Of a DNA stretch of 22,974 nucleotides, positions 1 to 7,408 are shown piece after piece; positions within the stretch are counted from its first letter, which is position 1; each line of letters starts with the position of its first letter. Origin of the DNA: JOPF133 sp052144935 (GTDB lineage: Bacteria; Acidobacteriota; Terriglobia; Bryobacterales; Bryobacteraceae). The stretch lies in NCBI GenBank assembly GCA_052144935.1, contig JBKQPR010000043.1, positions 1 to 22,974 of the forward strand, given 5' to 3'. A program made the position numbers and the translations under genes. The notes under the pieces were generated by a model. It did not search any database. It was not told the DNA's origin and saw only the letters and a program-made list of their open reading frames with translations.

Positions 1-305
1 GGGGCGGCGTGTGGGGGGCCGGCGGGGGCGTGGGGGGCGGCGTGCGGGGCGGCGGGCGTGCGGATGGCTGCGCGGCGGGCGGCCCAAACCACACACAGCA
101 CCGGGGCCAGGGTGTAGACCAGCACCAGGAGAAGGAGCGCCGCACTGTAGACTCCCGCGACCGCCGCGGCACCGGCGAAGACGGCGGTGAGCAGGGGAGG
201 GGCGGCCCAGATCCAGGGTCCGATGCCCCGGAACAGGCGCTGGACGGCTGGGCAGAAGAAGGTGAAGACGGCGGCGATCAGGAGGGCGAGGATCAGGGTT
301 TGCAT
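1..305 (-). CDS. N-terminal part of an integral membrane protein, cut by the window edge
   Basis: Reading leftwards from an ATG at 305-303 the frame stays open to the window edge (about 101 residues). The product starts MQTLILALLIAAVFTFFC and has three hydrophobic stretches at roughly residues 3-19, 31-50 and 53-75, so it is an inner-membrane protein. After these comes a low-complexity Pro/Ala/His linker (repeated PHA/AAP) encoded by the very G-rich first 60 bases. The arrangement of short N-terminal helices reminds me of CPBP-type membrane proteases, but the catalytic motifs would lie outside the window, so that is only a guess. No convincing ribosome binding site precedes the ATG and the frame is open further upstream, so the start is uncertain. 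The opposite-strand frame over the same bases looks like a shadow. Confidence 0.5.
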   Translation of the reverse strand, partial: MQTLILALLIAAVFTFFCPAVQRLFRGIGPWIWAAPPLLTAVFAGAAAVAGVYSAALLLLVLVYTLAPVLCVVWAARRAAIRTPAAPHAAPHAPAGPPHAA

Positions 306-357
306 GCGGGCGTCGAGGGCATCAGTATACTTGACACAGAACCATGAAAAGGGGGTT

Positions 358-377
358 GGCAGGCGAAAGCGCCTGCC
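358..377 (-). terminator. Hairpin terminator downstream of the TolC-family gene
   Basis: GGCAGGCG at 358-365 and CGCCTGCC at 370-377 form a perfect 8-bp stem with a 4-base loop. Read on the minus strand it begins a few bases after the TAA of the TolC-family gene and is followed by AACCCCCTTTT, a short T-rich tail, which fits an intrinsic terminator. The same kind of GGCAGGCG/CGCCTGCC palindrome could also be a dispersed REP-like element; only a genome-wide count would tell. Confidence 0.55.
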
Positions 378-382
378 CCACC

Positions 383-2035
383 TTACTTGACCACGATGCC
401 GCGCTCATCCAGCAGTTCGCCGGTCTGGGTCAGCAGGTTGAGCAGGCTCCGGCGGACGCCGATCTGGTTGCTGACCACCGCCGAATCGGCTTGCACCAGG
501 GCTTGCTGGGCGTTGATCACGTTCTGGTTGGTCTCGGTGCCGAGCTGGTACTTCTGATTTTCCGCGTCCAGATTCTTGCGTGCGAAATCGTCCTGAATCT
601 GAGCCAGCTTCAACTGCTCCTTGGCGCCCTCCAGGCTGCTGACGGCGGTCAAAATGTTCAGGCGGATGGCCTGCTGCTGGTTGCGCAGATTGAGCGCGTC
701 GATCTTCTTCTGCACCAGTGCGGTGCTCATGGCGGCCGAGGCGGTCCTCGAACGGATGGGCAGGGTCAAGGTGAGGCCCGCATAATAAGTGGGGTAACCG
801 AAGCCGAACATCTGCCCCAGCGCATCGGCGATCCCGCCCGGAATCGTCGCCACCAGGCTGCTGCCGCCGAAGAGTGTCGAATCGCTGGGATAGAAGATGC
901 CACCGCGCCCGTTGGCCGTGTAGGCGGCGTTCAGCACAAGGTTGGGACGCAGTCCGTTCTTGGACGATTGAATGCCCAGATCGTCCACATCGAGCTTCTG
1001 CAAAGCGGCCTTCATGGCCGGGTTAATCGAAAGCGCCTTGGCGACTTCCTCCTCGGTATCCGGGGTGATGGCTTCGGCGGGGCCGAGATCGGCCGATTCG
1101 GTCAGCTCGATGGACAGCTTGCGCAACTGGGGGTCCAGATCCACGCCGATCTGGTGACGCAGGGCATCCTCGGCCTGGATGAGGGCGAAGCGGGCTTGCG
1201 AAACCGACAAATCGTTGGCGGCCAGGCTCTGCTGCGGGTTGTAAATATCCAGCGGCGAGATGGCGCCCAGCTCCAATTGCTTCTCCATGTACTTCAGATA
1301 CTCGGCGGCGGTATCCCGCGCCTTCTGCTGCACCTTGAGGTTCTCGCGCGCCGAAACCACGTTCCAATAGTAGTTCTCGGCGTTGCCGATCAGGCCGATC
1401 AGTTGCACGCGCAGGTTGGATTCCGATACCTTCAAGTTACTCTGCGCCAGCATCAGCGGAATGCGGTTGACGTAGGCTCCGCGGTTGCGGATGAGGGGCT
1501 GGCTGAAGCCGAAAGTCAAGTCGGCGGTGAGGGAGGGGTTATAACTGGCGAAGGAGTTGGTCTCGGAGCTCTTGGCGCCGGAGAAGTTCACATAGTAACT
1601 CAACCCCTCCGGCAGCGTTTGAGAATATTGCAGGCTGTAAGGCTGCGTCAGGCTTTTCGATAACTCGGTGGTGTTCTGAGCGACCACGGCGCTGGTGGGC
1701 AGGCTGGTGGAGCGGGTGGCGGAGAAACTGGCCTGGGCGACCGGGTCCCAGACGCCGTAGGCGGAGAGAATGTTGTTGCGCGGAATCTCCAGGCTGATGA
1801 GCTGAAGCGCCACATCGGTGTTGTTGGCCATCACCAACTCCAGAAATTGGCGCAGCGAAAGCTCGATCTTGCCGCCGGCGATGAAATCCTTGATCCGCAC
1901 CGGGTCGTTCAACTCGACTTTGGCGCGCGGCCGCTCGAAGACCTCGCGGAAATAGGAGGGCTTGGGGAAAGAAGAGATTTGTGCGAGAGCGCAAGAGGTC
2001 AGAAGAATGGCTGCGATGGGGAGTCGCTTCAGCAT
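383..2035 (-). CDS. TolC-family outer-membrane channel/efflux protein
   Basis: This 550-residue protein is an outer-membrane factor of the TolC family, which as a trimer forms the exit duct for RND, ABC or MFS efflux pumps or type I secretion. It begins with a signal peptide (MLKRLPIAAILLTSCALAQ) and then shows the long alternating coiled-coil helices and beta segments typical of the family, including an early 'LSLRQFLELVMANNTDVALQ' type first repeat (about residues 58-77) and a late Gln/Ala-rich helix with 'NVINAQQALVQADSAVVSNQ'. The signal peptide is ambiguous: LTSC fits a lipobox, as in lipidated outer-membrane factors, while CALA/Q fits signal peptidase I. It is longer than E. coli TolC (about 490). 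The next minus-strand gene upstream is the glycosyltransferase, 156 bases away; no pump genes are adjacent, so the transported substrate is unknown. Confidence 0.9.
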   Translation of the reverse strand: MLKRLPIAAILLTSCALAQISSFPKPSYFREVFERPRAKVELNDPVRIKDFIAGGKIELSLRQFLELVMANNTDVALQLISLEIPRNNILSAYGVWDPVAQASFSATRSTSLPTSAVVAQNTTELSKSLTQPYSLQYSQTLPEGLSYYVNFSGAKSSETNSFASYNPSLTADLTFGFSQPLIRNRGAYVNRIPLMLAQSNLKVSESNLRVQLIGLIGNAENYYWNVVSARENLKVQQKARDTAAEYLKYMEKQLELGAISPLDIYNPQQSLAANDLSVSQARFALIQAEDALRHQIGVDLDPQLRKLSIELTESADLGPAEAITPDTEEEVAKALSINPAMKAALQKLDVDDLGIQSSKNGLRPNLVLNAAYTANGRGGIFYPSDSTLFGGSSLVATIPGGIADALGQMFGFGYPTYYAGLTLTLPIRSRTASAAMSTALVQKKIDALNLRNQQQAIRLNILTAVSSLEGAKEQLKLAQIQDDFARKNLDAENQKYQLGTETNQNVINAQQALVQADSAVVSNQIGVRRSLLNLLTQTGELLDERGIVVK

Positions 2036-2191
2036 AGGTCTACTCGTAGTCCGTAAGGAATTGACGGATAATTCCGCTCTGGCGTGCAGTGGCGTCGCGT
2101 AATCGTATTAGACGCTGCTCAGGGAGGTAAAGTTAGATCCGGCAGCGCGGATTTTGGGGCCGCGGATGGATTCCCCATGCGGCCCGCCAGA

Positions 2192-3811
2192 CTATAGCGT
2201 CCGCGCCAGCTCCAGGCGGCGCTGCTTGAGCCAGCGCAAGCGAACCTGATGTTCCTGGTACAGCGTGCCGAAGCCCGCCCAGTAATAACCCGCCACAAAT
2301 AGCCCCAGGAACGGCAGCGCCAGGAAGTTTTCCGTCTGGACGCCGAATACGATCATTGCCACGAAGTACGTGCCCACGGCGATTTCCGCGTAAGGCAGCC
2401 AACCGCTGCGGCGGCGGTATTTCTTCGCTTCCAGATTCACGGGGCGCTCGCCGATGGCGTATTTGGGGGTGCGCGCGAAGGCCGTCTCCACTCCGAAGAG
2501 GGCTTCCAGCACCGCGCGCGTGTTGACGATGGTCAGCCCGACTCCCACCGCCATGAGCATGGGCAGCATCAGGATCGACCGTTTCCAATGTTTGGGATAC
2601 AGCTCGCGCTGGGCGATGACGTAAAACAGCGAAATCGACCAGAACGAGGCGGCGATGAGCGGCAGATCGAGGAATACCATCTCCATCCAGCCCATATAAA
2701 AGCGCACGATCATCACCGGCAGCATGAGGGCGGAAATCACGATCATGAGCGGGTAGGTGAGATTGGGCGTGAGGTGGAGGAAGGCCTCGAGCTTGGTGCG
2801 GCGCGGGATATCGGCCTTCCAAATCGCCGGCAGCAGTTTCATGGCAACCTGGGTAAGCCCTTTGGCCCAGCGCGATTGCTGCACCTGGAATCCGTGCATC
2901 TCGACGGGCAGCTCGGAGGGGCAATCGAGGCCGGGGAGATACACGAAACGCCAGCCCTTGAGCTGGGCGCGATAGCTGAGGTCGGAATCCTCGGTGAGCG
3001 TGTCGTGCTGCCAGCCGCCGGCGTCGTCGATCATGGCGCGGCGCAGAATGCCGGCGGTCCCGTTGAAGTTGAAGAAGTAGCCGGCACGGGAGCGGGCGCC
3101 GTGTTCGAGGATGAAGTGGCCGTCCAGCAACATGGATTCGACTTCGGTGAGGAAGTTGTAATCGCCGTTCAGGTAGCTCCAGCGGGTCTGCACGACACCG
3201 ACGGCGGGGTCGGCGAAAAAATGCACGGTACGCTGGAGGAAGTCGGCGGGCGGGCAGAAGTCGGCGTCGAACACCGCCACGAACTCTCCGCTGGCGGTTT
3301 TCAAACCCTCCTGGAGCGCCCCGGCTTTGAAACCGTGGCGGTTGGTGCGGTGGAGATATTCGATGGGGTGGCCGATGTTCCGATAGCGCTCGACCAGGGC
3401 CTCGGCGAAGGGAGCGGTATCGTCGGTGGAATCGTCGAGCACCTGGATCTGCAGGAGATCGCGGGGGTAGTCGATCTTCACTACTTCATCGATGAGGCGC
3501 TCGACCACGTAGCGTTCGTTGTACAGAGGAAGCTGGATGGTGACCGGGGGAAGCCGGTCGAACCGCTTGGGAGGCTCGCTGACGGCGTTCTTGCGGTACT
3601 TGAAATAAGTGCGGATGATGTCGTAGCGATGGAGGCCGTAGACCGAAAGGATCGCCAGAACCGTAAAGTAGGGAATCAGCATGGCCCAATCGAACCAGGC
3701 CAGATGATGAATCCCAGCGAAAGAATCGTCGAAGAGGCCGCGGAGGAGACGGTCCGTCGCCGGTCTTGTGAGGAAGAGCGCCAGTGGAAAAATCTCGGGC
3801 ATGAGAGCCAC
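2192..3811 (-). CDS. Membrane family 2 glycosyltransferase (cellulose synthase/glucomannan synthase-like)
   Basis: The 539-residue product is a processive-type GT2 enzyme that would transfer sugar from a nucleotide-sugar to a growing beta-glycan at the inner membrane. Signature residues are visible in order: DDSTDDT from D126, the metal-binding D-A-D at 182-184, TED at 273-275 (catalytic base region) and QQSRW at 311-315 (acceptor/product binding). One membrane helix lies near residues 42-60 and several more after residue 350, as in CslA/CslC-like synthases. The end, KQRRLELARTL, is short and basic, with no PilZ domain. Start: GTG at 3811 has GAGG six bases upstream; an in-frame ATG at 3802 is the alternative but lies 15 bases from that site. 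It lacks BcsB/C/D neighbours, so cellulose as the product is not supported; a mannan, glucan or lipid-linked sugar is equally possible. Confidence 0.9.
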   Translation of the reverse strand: MALMPEIFPLALFLTRPATDRLLRGLFDDSFAGIHHLAWFDWAMLIPYFTVLAILSVYGLHRYDIIRTYFKYRKNAVSEPPKRFDRLPPVTIQLPLYNERYVVERLIDEVVKIDYPRDLLQIQVLDDSTDDTAPFAEALVERYRNIGHPIEYLHRTNRHGFKAGALQEGLKTASGEFVAVFDADFCPPADFLQRTVHFFADPAVGVVQTRWSYLNGDYNFLTEVESMLLDGHFILEHGARSRAGYFFNFNGTAGILRRAMIDDAGGWQHDTLTEDSDLSYRAQLKGWRFVYLPGLDCPSELPVEMHGFQVQQSRWAKGLTQVAMKLLPAIWKADIPRRTKLEAFLHLTPNLTYPLMIVISALMLPVMIVRFYMGWMEMVFLDLPLIAASFWSISLFYVIAQRELYPKHWKRSILMLPMLMAVGVGLTIVNTRAVLEALFGVETAFARTPKYAIGERPVNLEAKKYRRRSGWLPYAEIAVGTYFVAMIVFGVQTENFLALPFLGLFVAGYYWAGFGTLYQEHQVRLRWLKQRRLELARTL

Positions 3812-4000
3812 AGTCCGCCTCGGGCCGGGCGGATTCGGGCCATTGGAACAACACTAATATTAGCAAATGGTACCGGGTGGTGGGGTGTAGAAAAGTGCGG
3901 GAGACCACCGATGCCGGTGGCGGGGGCGGGGCAGCCGGCCCGCTCGGCGGGCGAGGGGGTACGCTGCCGCTATCCGGCATCAGAGAGCACCATTAGTCTT
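3812..4000. other. Intergenic region between glycosyltransferase and toxin-antitoxin relic
   Basis: This gap separates the leftward glycosyltransferase from rightward relic DNA. It contains one AT-rich palindromic spot, CTAATATTAG at about 3854-3863, in otherwise very GC-rich sequence, a candidate -10 area for the glycosyltransferase, but without a convincing -35. The stretch around 3910-3965 is a C/G low-complexity run. No gene was seen. Confidence 0.4.
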
Positions 4001-4250
4001 GTGCGAGTGAAGACATCGGTGACTTTGCCGAAGGAATTGCTCAGCCGGCTGGATCAGGTGGATAAGAACCGTTCCGCGCTGCTGGAACGGGCGGCGCCGG
4101 CCTATCTGGCGCATTTGGAAAAGCAGGCGCGCGATCGAAGGGACATCGAAATCATCGATCGGAACGCCGAACACGTTGGAATACCAGCAACTGCCGTGAT
4201 GGGGGCGAACTTTACCGCGTGCCCAAACCGGGGTCGCAAGACCGCGGAGC
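4001..4250 (+). pseudogene. Broken MazEF-like toxin-antitoxin pair (ribbon-helix-helix antitoxin plus toxin start)
   Basis: From GTG 4001 the frame reads VRVKTSVTLPKELLSRLDQV, then NRSALLERAA, YLAHLEKQARDRRDIEIIDR and NAE: a ribbon-helix-helix antitoxin. At about 4170 it leaves the expected sequence, and the usual ending NTLEYQQLP followed by TGA appears in the next frame, implying a small deletion that removed about 7-9 residues. Directly after that stop the start of a MazF/PemK-type toxin is recognisable, GELYRVPKPGSQD (about 4202-4241), but its ATG (4199-4201) is one base out of frame and the homology ends at about 4242, where foreign sequence begins. Both genes are therefore broken. The continued reading of the antitoxin frame to 4399 is Ala/Gly-rich readthrough and not a real C-terminus. 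A shortened antitoxin that still binds DNA cannot be excluded. Confidence 0.7.
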
Positions 4251-4422
4251 AGTCCAGGAAGGCCTTGACCTGCGAAGGCGAAAGCACCGCGCCCAAATCG
4301 TTCTCCTGGGCCGGGTGGGCGGCCGTGGCGGGAGCGGCGGCCGTGGCGGGAGCGGCGGCCGGCTCTGGAGCGGCGCACAGATCGAACTGCCTCTGCTGAT
4401 CCTCAATCACGCGCTCCAGGGT
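4243..4422 (-). pseudogene. Fragment of a PD-(D/E)XK-type nuclease N-terminus
   Basis: On the minus strand this piece reads TLERVIEDQQRQFDL, an Ala/Pro linker made by an 18-bp tandem repeat, then ENDLGAVLSPSQVKAFLDCSA. The phrase LSPSQV..FLDCSA matches, from memory, the start of PD-(D/E)XK (RecB-family-like) nucleases, where it is normally followed by a WW.KY segment. Here the match stops at about 4243 and is followed by the reverse complement of the toxin relic. Upstream it is joined in frame to a DNA-ligase fragment. It is thus a chimera of debris and not a working gene. The family assignment rests on a short motif only. Confidence 0.45.
4321..4356 (+). repeat. 18-bp tandem duplication (two full copies)
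   Basis: GGCCGTGGCGGGAGCGGC occurs at 4321-4338 and again directly at 4339-4356, with a partial third copy following. On the minus strand it encodes the Ala/Pro linker of the nuclease fragment; the copies are identical, so the duplication looks recent or slippage-maintained. Confidence 0.85.
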
Positions 4423-4525
4423 GGCGCGGACGGCTCGGAAACCATCCAGCTTCAGTTCGTACGCCCACACCCCGCCCTCAGGCAGCTTCTCGGCGCGCTG
4501 CAACAGCAATGGGTTCGATGAAACG
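4423..4525 (-). pseudogene. Fragment of an ATP-dependent DNA ligase (LigD-type) N-terminus
   Basis: The minus strand reads RFIEP (4525-4511) and then, one base out of frame, LLLQRAEKLPEGGVWAYELKLDGFRAVRA. The block 'YELKLDGFRA' is the nucleotidyl-transfer motif I region of ATP-dependent ligases, in which the Lys of K-L-D-G is adenylated, and 'FIEPMLL..' normally leads into it. The extra T at about 4510 breaks the frame. After FRAVRA the ligase match ends and the nuclease fragment begins. Only about 35 residues of a ligase are left, so this is a relic, possibly of a LigD or LigD-like end-joining ligase. Confidence 0.65.
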
Positions 4526-4884
4526 GGATTCGATCCTGCGGTCTGGCACTCCAGTACCAGTTTGCCGTAATCGCACGGAGCCCCGATAGCCTAATCGAAT
4601 TGGGCCATGACCGATCTTCAACGCTCCCATGCTGAACTCCGGGCGGCTTGGCCGGCACAGCCGAACGTGAACGGCGTTCGGGGAAGTGTTGCCGGATTAG
4701 TCCTGGGAAGCCGGCTGTGTGCTCAGTCCCGATGTTTCAAAGTTCGCGACAAAGAGCCGCCGTAATCCCTGGAACTGCGGCCTTATGATCTCACGATCCG
4801 GTCCAACGCGGCGGGTGTAGACTGGATTTGATCCAACCGGGTCATTTGGCCGAAGCGTTTATCCGACTGGCCTGGCTTACTCGC
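4526..4884. other. Gene-free stretch upstream of the enolase-superfamily gene
   Basis: No recognisable coding sequence in either direction; short frames are full of stops or show no family resemblance. It contains an inverted pair CACAGCCG (about 4656) / CGGCTGTG (about 4713) that could form an imperfect hairpin, and ends at the AGGAGG ribosome binding site (4885-4890) of the next gene. No promoter stands out. Confidence 0.4.
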
Positions 4885-4895
4885 AGGAGGGCTTT

Positions 4896-6200
4896 GTGAC
4901 GAATTGGACGCGAAGGGGATTTCTCGGATCGCTCTCGGGTGCGGCTGCGGCGACGCCGCTAGCGGCGCAGCAGAGCGAGATGCCGCGGCGCACGGGGCGC
5001 GCGCCGGTCAAGATCACCGATCTCCGGTGCGCAATCATCGGCCGCAACCCGGTCGTTCGCATCGTCACGGATCAGGGCATCTCCGGTTACGGTCAGGCTG
5101 AGTCCGCCAAACCATATCTCAAGCCGATGGTCCTCTTCTATCGGGACTATCTTCTCGGCGAAGACCCGACGGACGTGAATCGAGTCATGCTGAAGATCCG
5201 CCGGATGGGCGCGTTCAAACCCTGGGGTTCGGCCGTGAGCGCGATCGAGATGGCGCTTTGGGACATCGCCGGTCAGGCGGCTGGAGTGCCCGTATATAAG
5301 CTGCTCGGCGGCAAGATCCGGGACCGCGTCCGCGCGTACAACGGAGGCGTCCGCTTCCCCATGACCGGCCAAACGCCGCGGGATTACGCCGAGAACATGG
5401 CGAAGATGAAAGAGGCCAAAGAGGGTTTCACCCTGATCAAGCAGGCGGTCGGCTTTCACAATCCGGCGATGATGCGCGCCACGCCCAACGGCTGGTACGA
5501 CGAACCGCGGACGGGGCCGCCGCACTCGGACCGCGGCCTGTTGACCGAGCGCGGCCTCGAACAGATACTGGCGCGCGTCGAAGCCATGAAAAAAGTCCTG
5601 GGCGACGAAATCGGCCTTGCCCTGGACTGCGGGCCCGGCTGGACGGTCAAGGATGCCATCACATTTGCGCGGGCGCTCGAACCGCTCCACATCACCTGGC
5701 TCGAAGACATCATCACCGGCGACTATACGCCGTACCCCAACGCCGAAGTCTTTCGGGAAGTCACTCAGAGCACTTCGCTTCCGATTCATACCGGCGAGCA
5801 GATCTATCTGCGGGAGAATTTCAAGGACCTGATCGAAAAACAGGCCGTCAATGTGATCGGGCCCGATCCGGAAGACGTCGGCGGACTGGCGGAATTGAAG
5901 TGGATCGCGGAATACGCCGATCTCCACGGTATCCTGGTCGCTCCTCACGGGATCTTCGACGGGCTGATCGGGCTGGCCGCGCATGTGCATATGGCGGCTG
6001 CGCTGCCGCAGAACTACATCGCCTTCGAGTATCCGGTCGGCCAGCCGGAGTGGTGGTACGACATCGTCGACGGGCTGCCGAACCCCATCATGAAGCAAGG
6101 CTTCATCGACGTCTGGGACCGGCCGGGTCTCGGCGTAACCTTCCGCCTGCAAGCAGCGAAGGCGCGCCTGTCAGAAGAGGATCGCCAATTCTTCGACTGA
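4896..6200 (+). CDS. Enolase-superfamily enzyme (mandelate racemase/muconate lactonizing type) with TAT signal
   Basis: This 434-residue protein has a twin-arginine signal (NWTRRGFLGSLSGAAAATPLAAQQ), so the enzyme is probably exported folded to the periplasm. The mature part has the capping domain followed by the barrel of the enolase superfamily, which abstracts the proton alpha to a carboxylate using Mg2+. Visible candidates: K182 in IKQAVG (base), metal ligands D244 (LDCGPG), E270 (WLEDI) and E301 (HTGEQ), and H351 in APHGIFDG (second base/acid). A Lys plus His pair is the arrangement of acid-sugar dehydratases and mandelate-type racemases, so a sugar-acid dehydratase is a fair guess; substrate is not readable. 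GTG 4896 is chosen because AGGAGG lies five bases upstream and it gives the complete TAT signal. No sugar catabolic genes are adjacent. Confidence 0.88.
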   Translation: MTNWTRRGFLGSLSGAAAATPLAAQQSEMPRRTGRAPVKITDLRCAIIGRNPVVRIVTDQGISGYGQAESAKPYLKPMVLFYRDYLLGEDPTDVNRVMLKIRRMGAFKPWGSAVSAIEMALWDIAGQAAGVPVYKLLGGKIRDRVRAYNGGVRFPMTGQTPRDYAENMAKMKEAKEGFTLIKQAVGFHNPAMMRATPNGWYDEPRTGPPHSDRGLLTERGLEQILARVEAMKKVLGDEIGLALDCGPGWTVKDAITFARALEPLHITWLEDIITGDYTPYPNAEVFREVTQSTSLPIHTGEQIYLRENFKDLIEKQAVNVIGPDPEDVGGLAELKWIAEYADLHGILVAPHGIFDGLIGLAAHVHMAAALPQNYIAFEYPVGQPEWWYDIVDGLPNPIMKQGFIDVWDRPGLGVTFRLQAAKARLSEEDRQFFD

Positions 6201-6257
6201 GGGCATGCGGAAATTGCTGGCAGCTTCCGCCTGCAACAAGCATCTATCGGACTGGAA

Positions 6258-6395
6258 ATGGGCAATCTTAAGCGCAGTACGGGTGCGACCCTGCGGCGGC
6301 TGTTGGCCAGCGGCTTGTCCCCAGACGAGATCATTGGCGAGGACTTCGTAATCGTCACGCGCCCCCGCGCCGGCATCGTCATGCGGGCCGCCTGA
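6258..6395 (+). CDS. Possible small protein or gene remnant (45 aa)
   Basis: ATG 6258 to TGA 6395 encodes MGNLKRSTGATLRRLLASGL followed by SPDEIIGEDFVIVTRPRAG. The composition is more protein-like than the surrounding repeat DNA (LRRLLASGLSPDEIIGEDFVIV could be a helix-turn-strand), but I do not recognise the family, there is no well-spaced ribosome binding site, and its last residues run into the first copy of the tandem repeat. It may be the left-over end of a longer gene truncated by the repeat. Confidence 0.2.
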   Translation: MGNLKRSTGATLRRLLASGLSPDEIIGEDFVIVTRPRAGIVMRAA

Positions 6396-7062
6396 GGCAC
6401 GTCGGGATCGGCCCGCCAGCAGCCGCAGGGGACCGAGGAGCCGTCTACGAGCTTGCCGCCGCGCACCGGGCCCTCGGCACCGCAATCGCAGATCGTGGGC
6501 CGGCAGGCGCGGATGGACGCTCTCGACCCGCGGGCCGCATGGCCGCCGCCCACCGCGCAGCGGGCGGCACGCCGGGCTGAACGGCAACAGGTTCGGCCTG
6601 GCTGCCGGCAGTGGCGCGGGGCAGCGATTTGGGGAAGCCGGCGCCGGCAGGCCGAGACCAGCGCCCTGCGAATGCCGGGCATCGTCATGCGCGCCGCCTG
6701 GCGCATGTCAGGATCGCCCGTCAGGAGGCGCAGGAGACCGCGGAGCCGTCCACCAGCCTGGCGCCGCGCCCAGCGCACCGAGCGGCGCCGCCGCGCGGAC
6801 GAACGCTCTCGGCTCTCGGTCGCATGGCCAACGCCCACCGCGCGGCGGGCGGGACGGCGGGCAGTGATCGGAGAAGCCGGCGCCGCCTGGCGCACGTCGG
6901 GATCGGCACGCCAGCAGCCGCAGGAGCCGAGGATCCGTCCACCAGATTGCTGCCGCGCGGATGGACGCTCTCGGCCGCGGTCGCCTGCCCGCCGCCCACC
7001 CGTGCAGCGGACGCGGCAGCGATCGGGGAAACCGGCGCTGCCGGCCGAGGCCAGCGCTGAAC
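6370..7062. repeat. Three degenerate tandem repeat units, very GC-rich
   Basis: Three copies of a composite unit follow each other, starting near 6370, 6674 and 6874. Each has, in order, a block like CCTGGCGCACGTCGGGATCG (6391, 6697, 6886), a block like GCGGATGGACGCTCTCGG (around 6510, 6797, 6957), a block like CCCACCGCGCAGCGGGCGG, and a block like GCAGCGATCGGGGAAGCCGG. Spacing between first blocks is 306 and 189 bases, so units have lost or gained internal segments. All six frames give Arg/Ala/Pro-rich text with stops falling differently in each copy, so I regard the array as non-coding or decayed. Confidence 0.7.
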
Positions 7063-7372
7063 TGGCTAGGGCCGCGGTAGGAAGCCCGTAGAGCCATTCC
7101 GTGAATGGACGCGCCCCGGGTCTTGCAATTCCTGCCGCTTCACTTGCCCGTCGGGGCCGACTTCGCTGTTTTAGGCCCCGTGGGCGCCCTTCCGCCCGCT
7201 CGAACCTGCGTCGTCTACGATATCGCGTGGGACGCGCACGTGGTTCACCCTGATTGCCGCGTGAAAATCCGAGCGCAACAAATGGACTGGTTTTGGGCGC
7301 GCCTGGGCGTCCCAGGCAAGAACGCGATCATGCACGACCACAGATTTTATGCCGTTGATAACAATACGCCGG
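7063..7372. other. Stretch without a recognisable gene
   Basis: Open frames exist on both strands but none resembles a known family and none has a ribosome binding site. A perfect hairpin, GCCTGGG (7301-7307) and CCCAGGC (7311-7317) with a 3-base loop, lies inside it without a T-tract. The right end leads into the promoter of the Cys-rich gene. Confidence 0.4.
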
Positions 7373-7401
7373 TTTTCACCCCACGCCGGCTCCTCTATAA
7401 T
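7373..7401 (+). promoter_or_regulatory. Promoter of the Cys-rich gene, probably giving a leaderless mRNA
   Basis: A perfect TATAAT sits at 7396-7401 and TTTTCA (four of six matches to TTGACA) at 7373-7378, with a 17-base spacer. The ATG of the next gene is only seven bases after the -10 box, so transcription would start at or next to the A of the start codon, and no Shine-Dalgarno sequence fits. This suggests leaderless translation. Confidence 0.6.
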
Positions 7402-7408
7402 TCGAGCT

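Noticed and set aside
344..1663. Long plus-strand open frame (439 codons) opposite the TolC gene
   Set aside because: The text is His/Gln/Gly-rich without family resemblance and lies wholly antisense to a clear TolC-family gene; a by-product of GC-rich codon use.
2588..4000. Plus-strand open frame running into the antitoxin relic
   Set aside because: It is antisense to the glycosyltransferase with all its catalytic motifs; only the part after 4001 carries antitoxin-like sequence.
4525..4545. tRNA-like T-arm (GGATCGAATCC on the minus strand)
   Set aside because: No acceptor, D or anticodon arm can be folded around it; it lies at the edge of the ligase relic.
4959..6152. Minus-strand open frame of 397 codons
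   Set aside because: Complete antisense shadow of the enolase-superfamily gene, no ribosome binding site, no recognisable domain.
6014..6895. Minus-strand open frame of 293 codons across the tandem repeats
   Set aside because: Arg/Ala/Pro-rich, overlaps the true enolase-superfamily gene end, and the frame is not kept from repeat to repeat.
6370..7062. CRISPR array
   Set aside because: The repeated units are long, degenerate and unequal, with no short identical repeats and regular spacers, and no cas genes are nearby.
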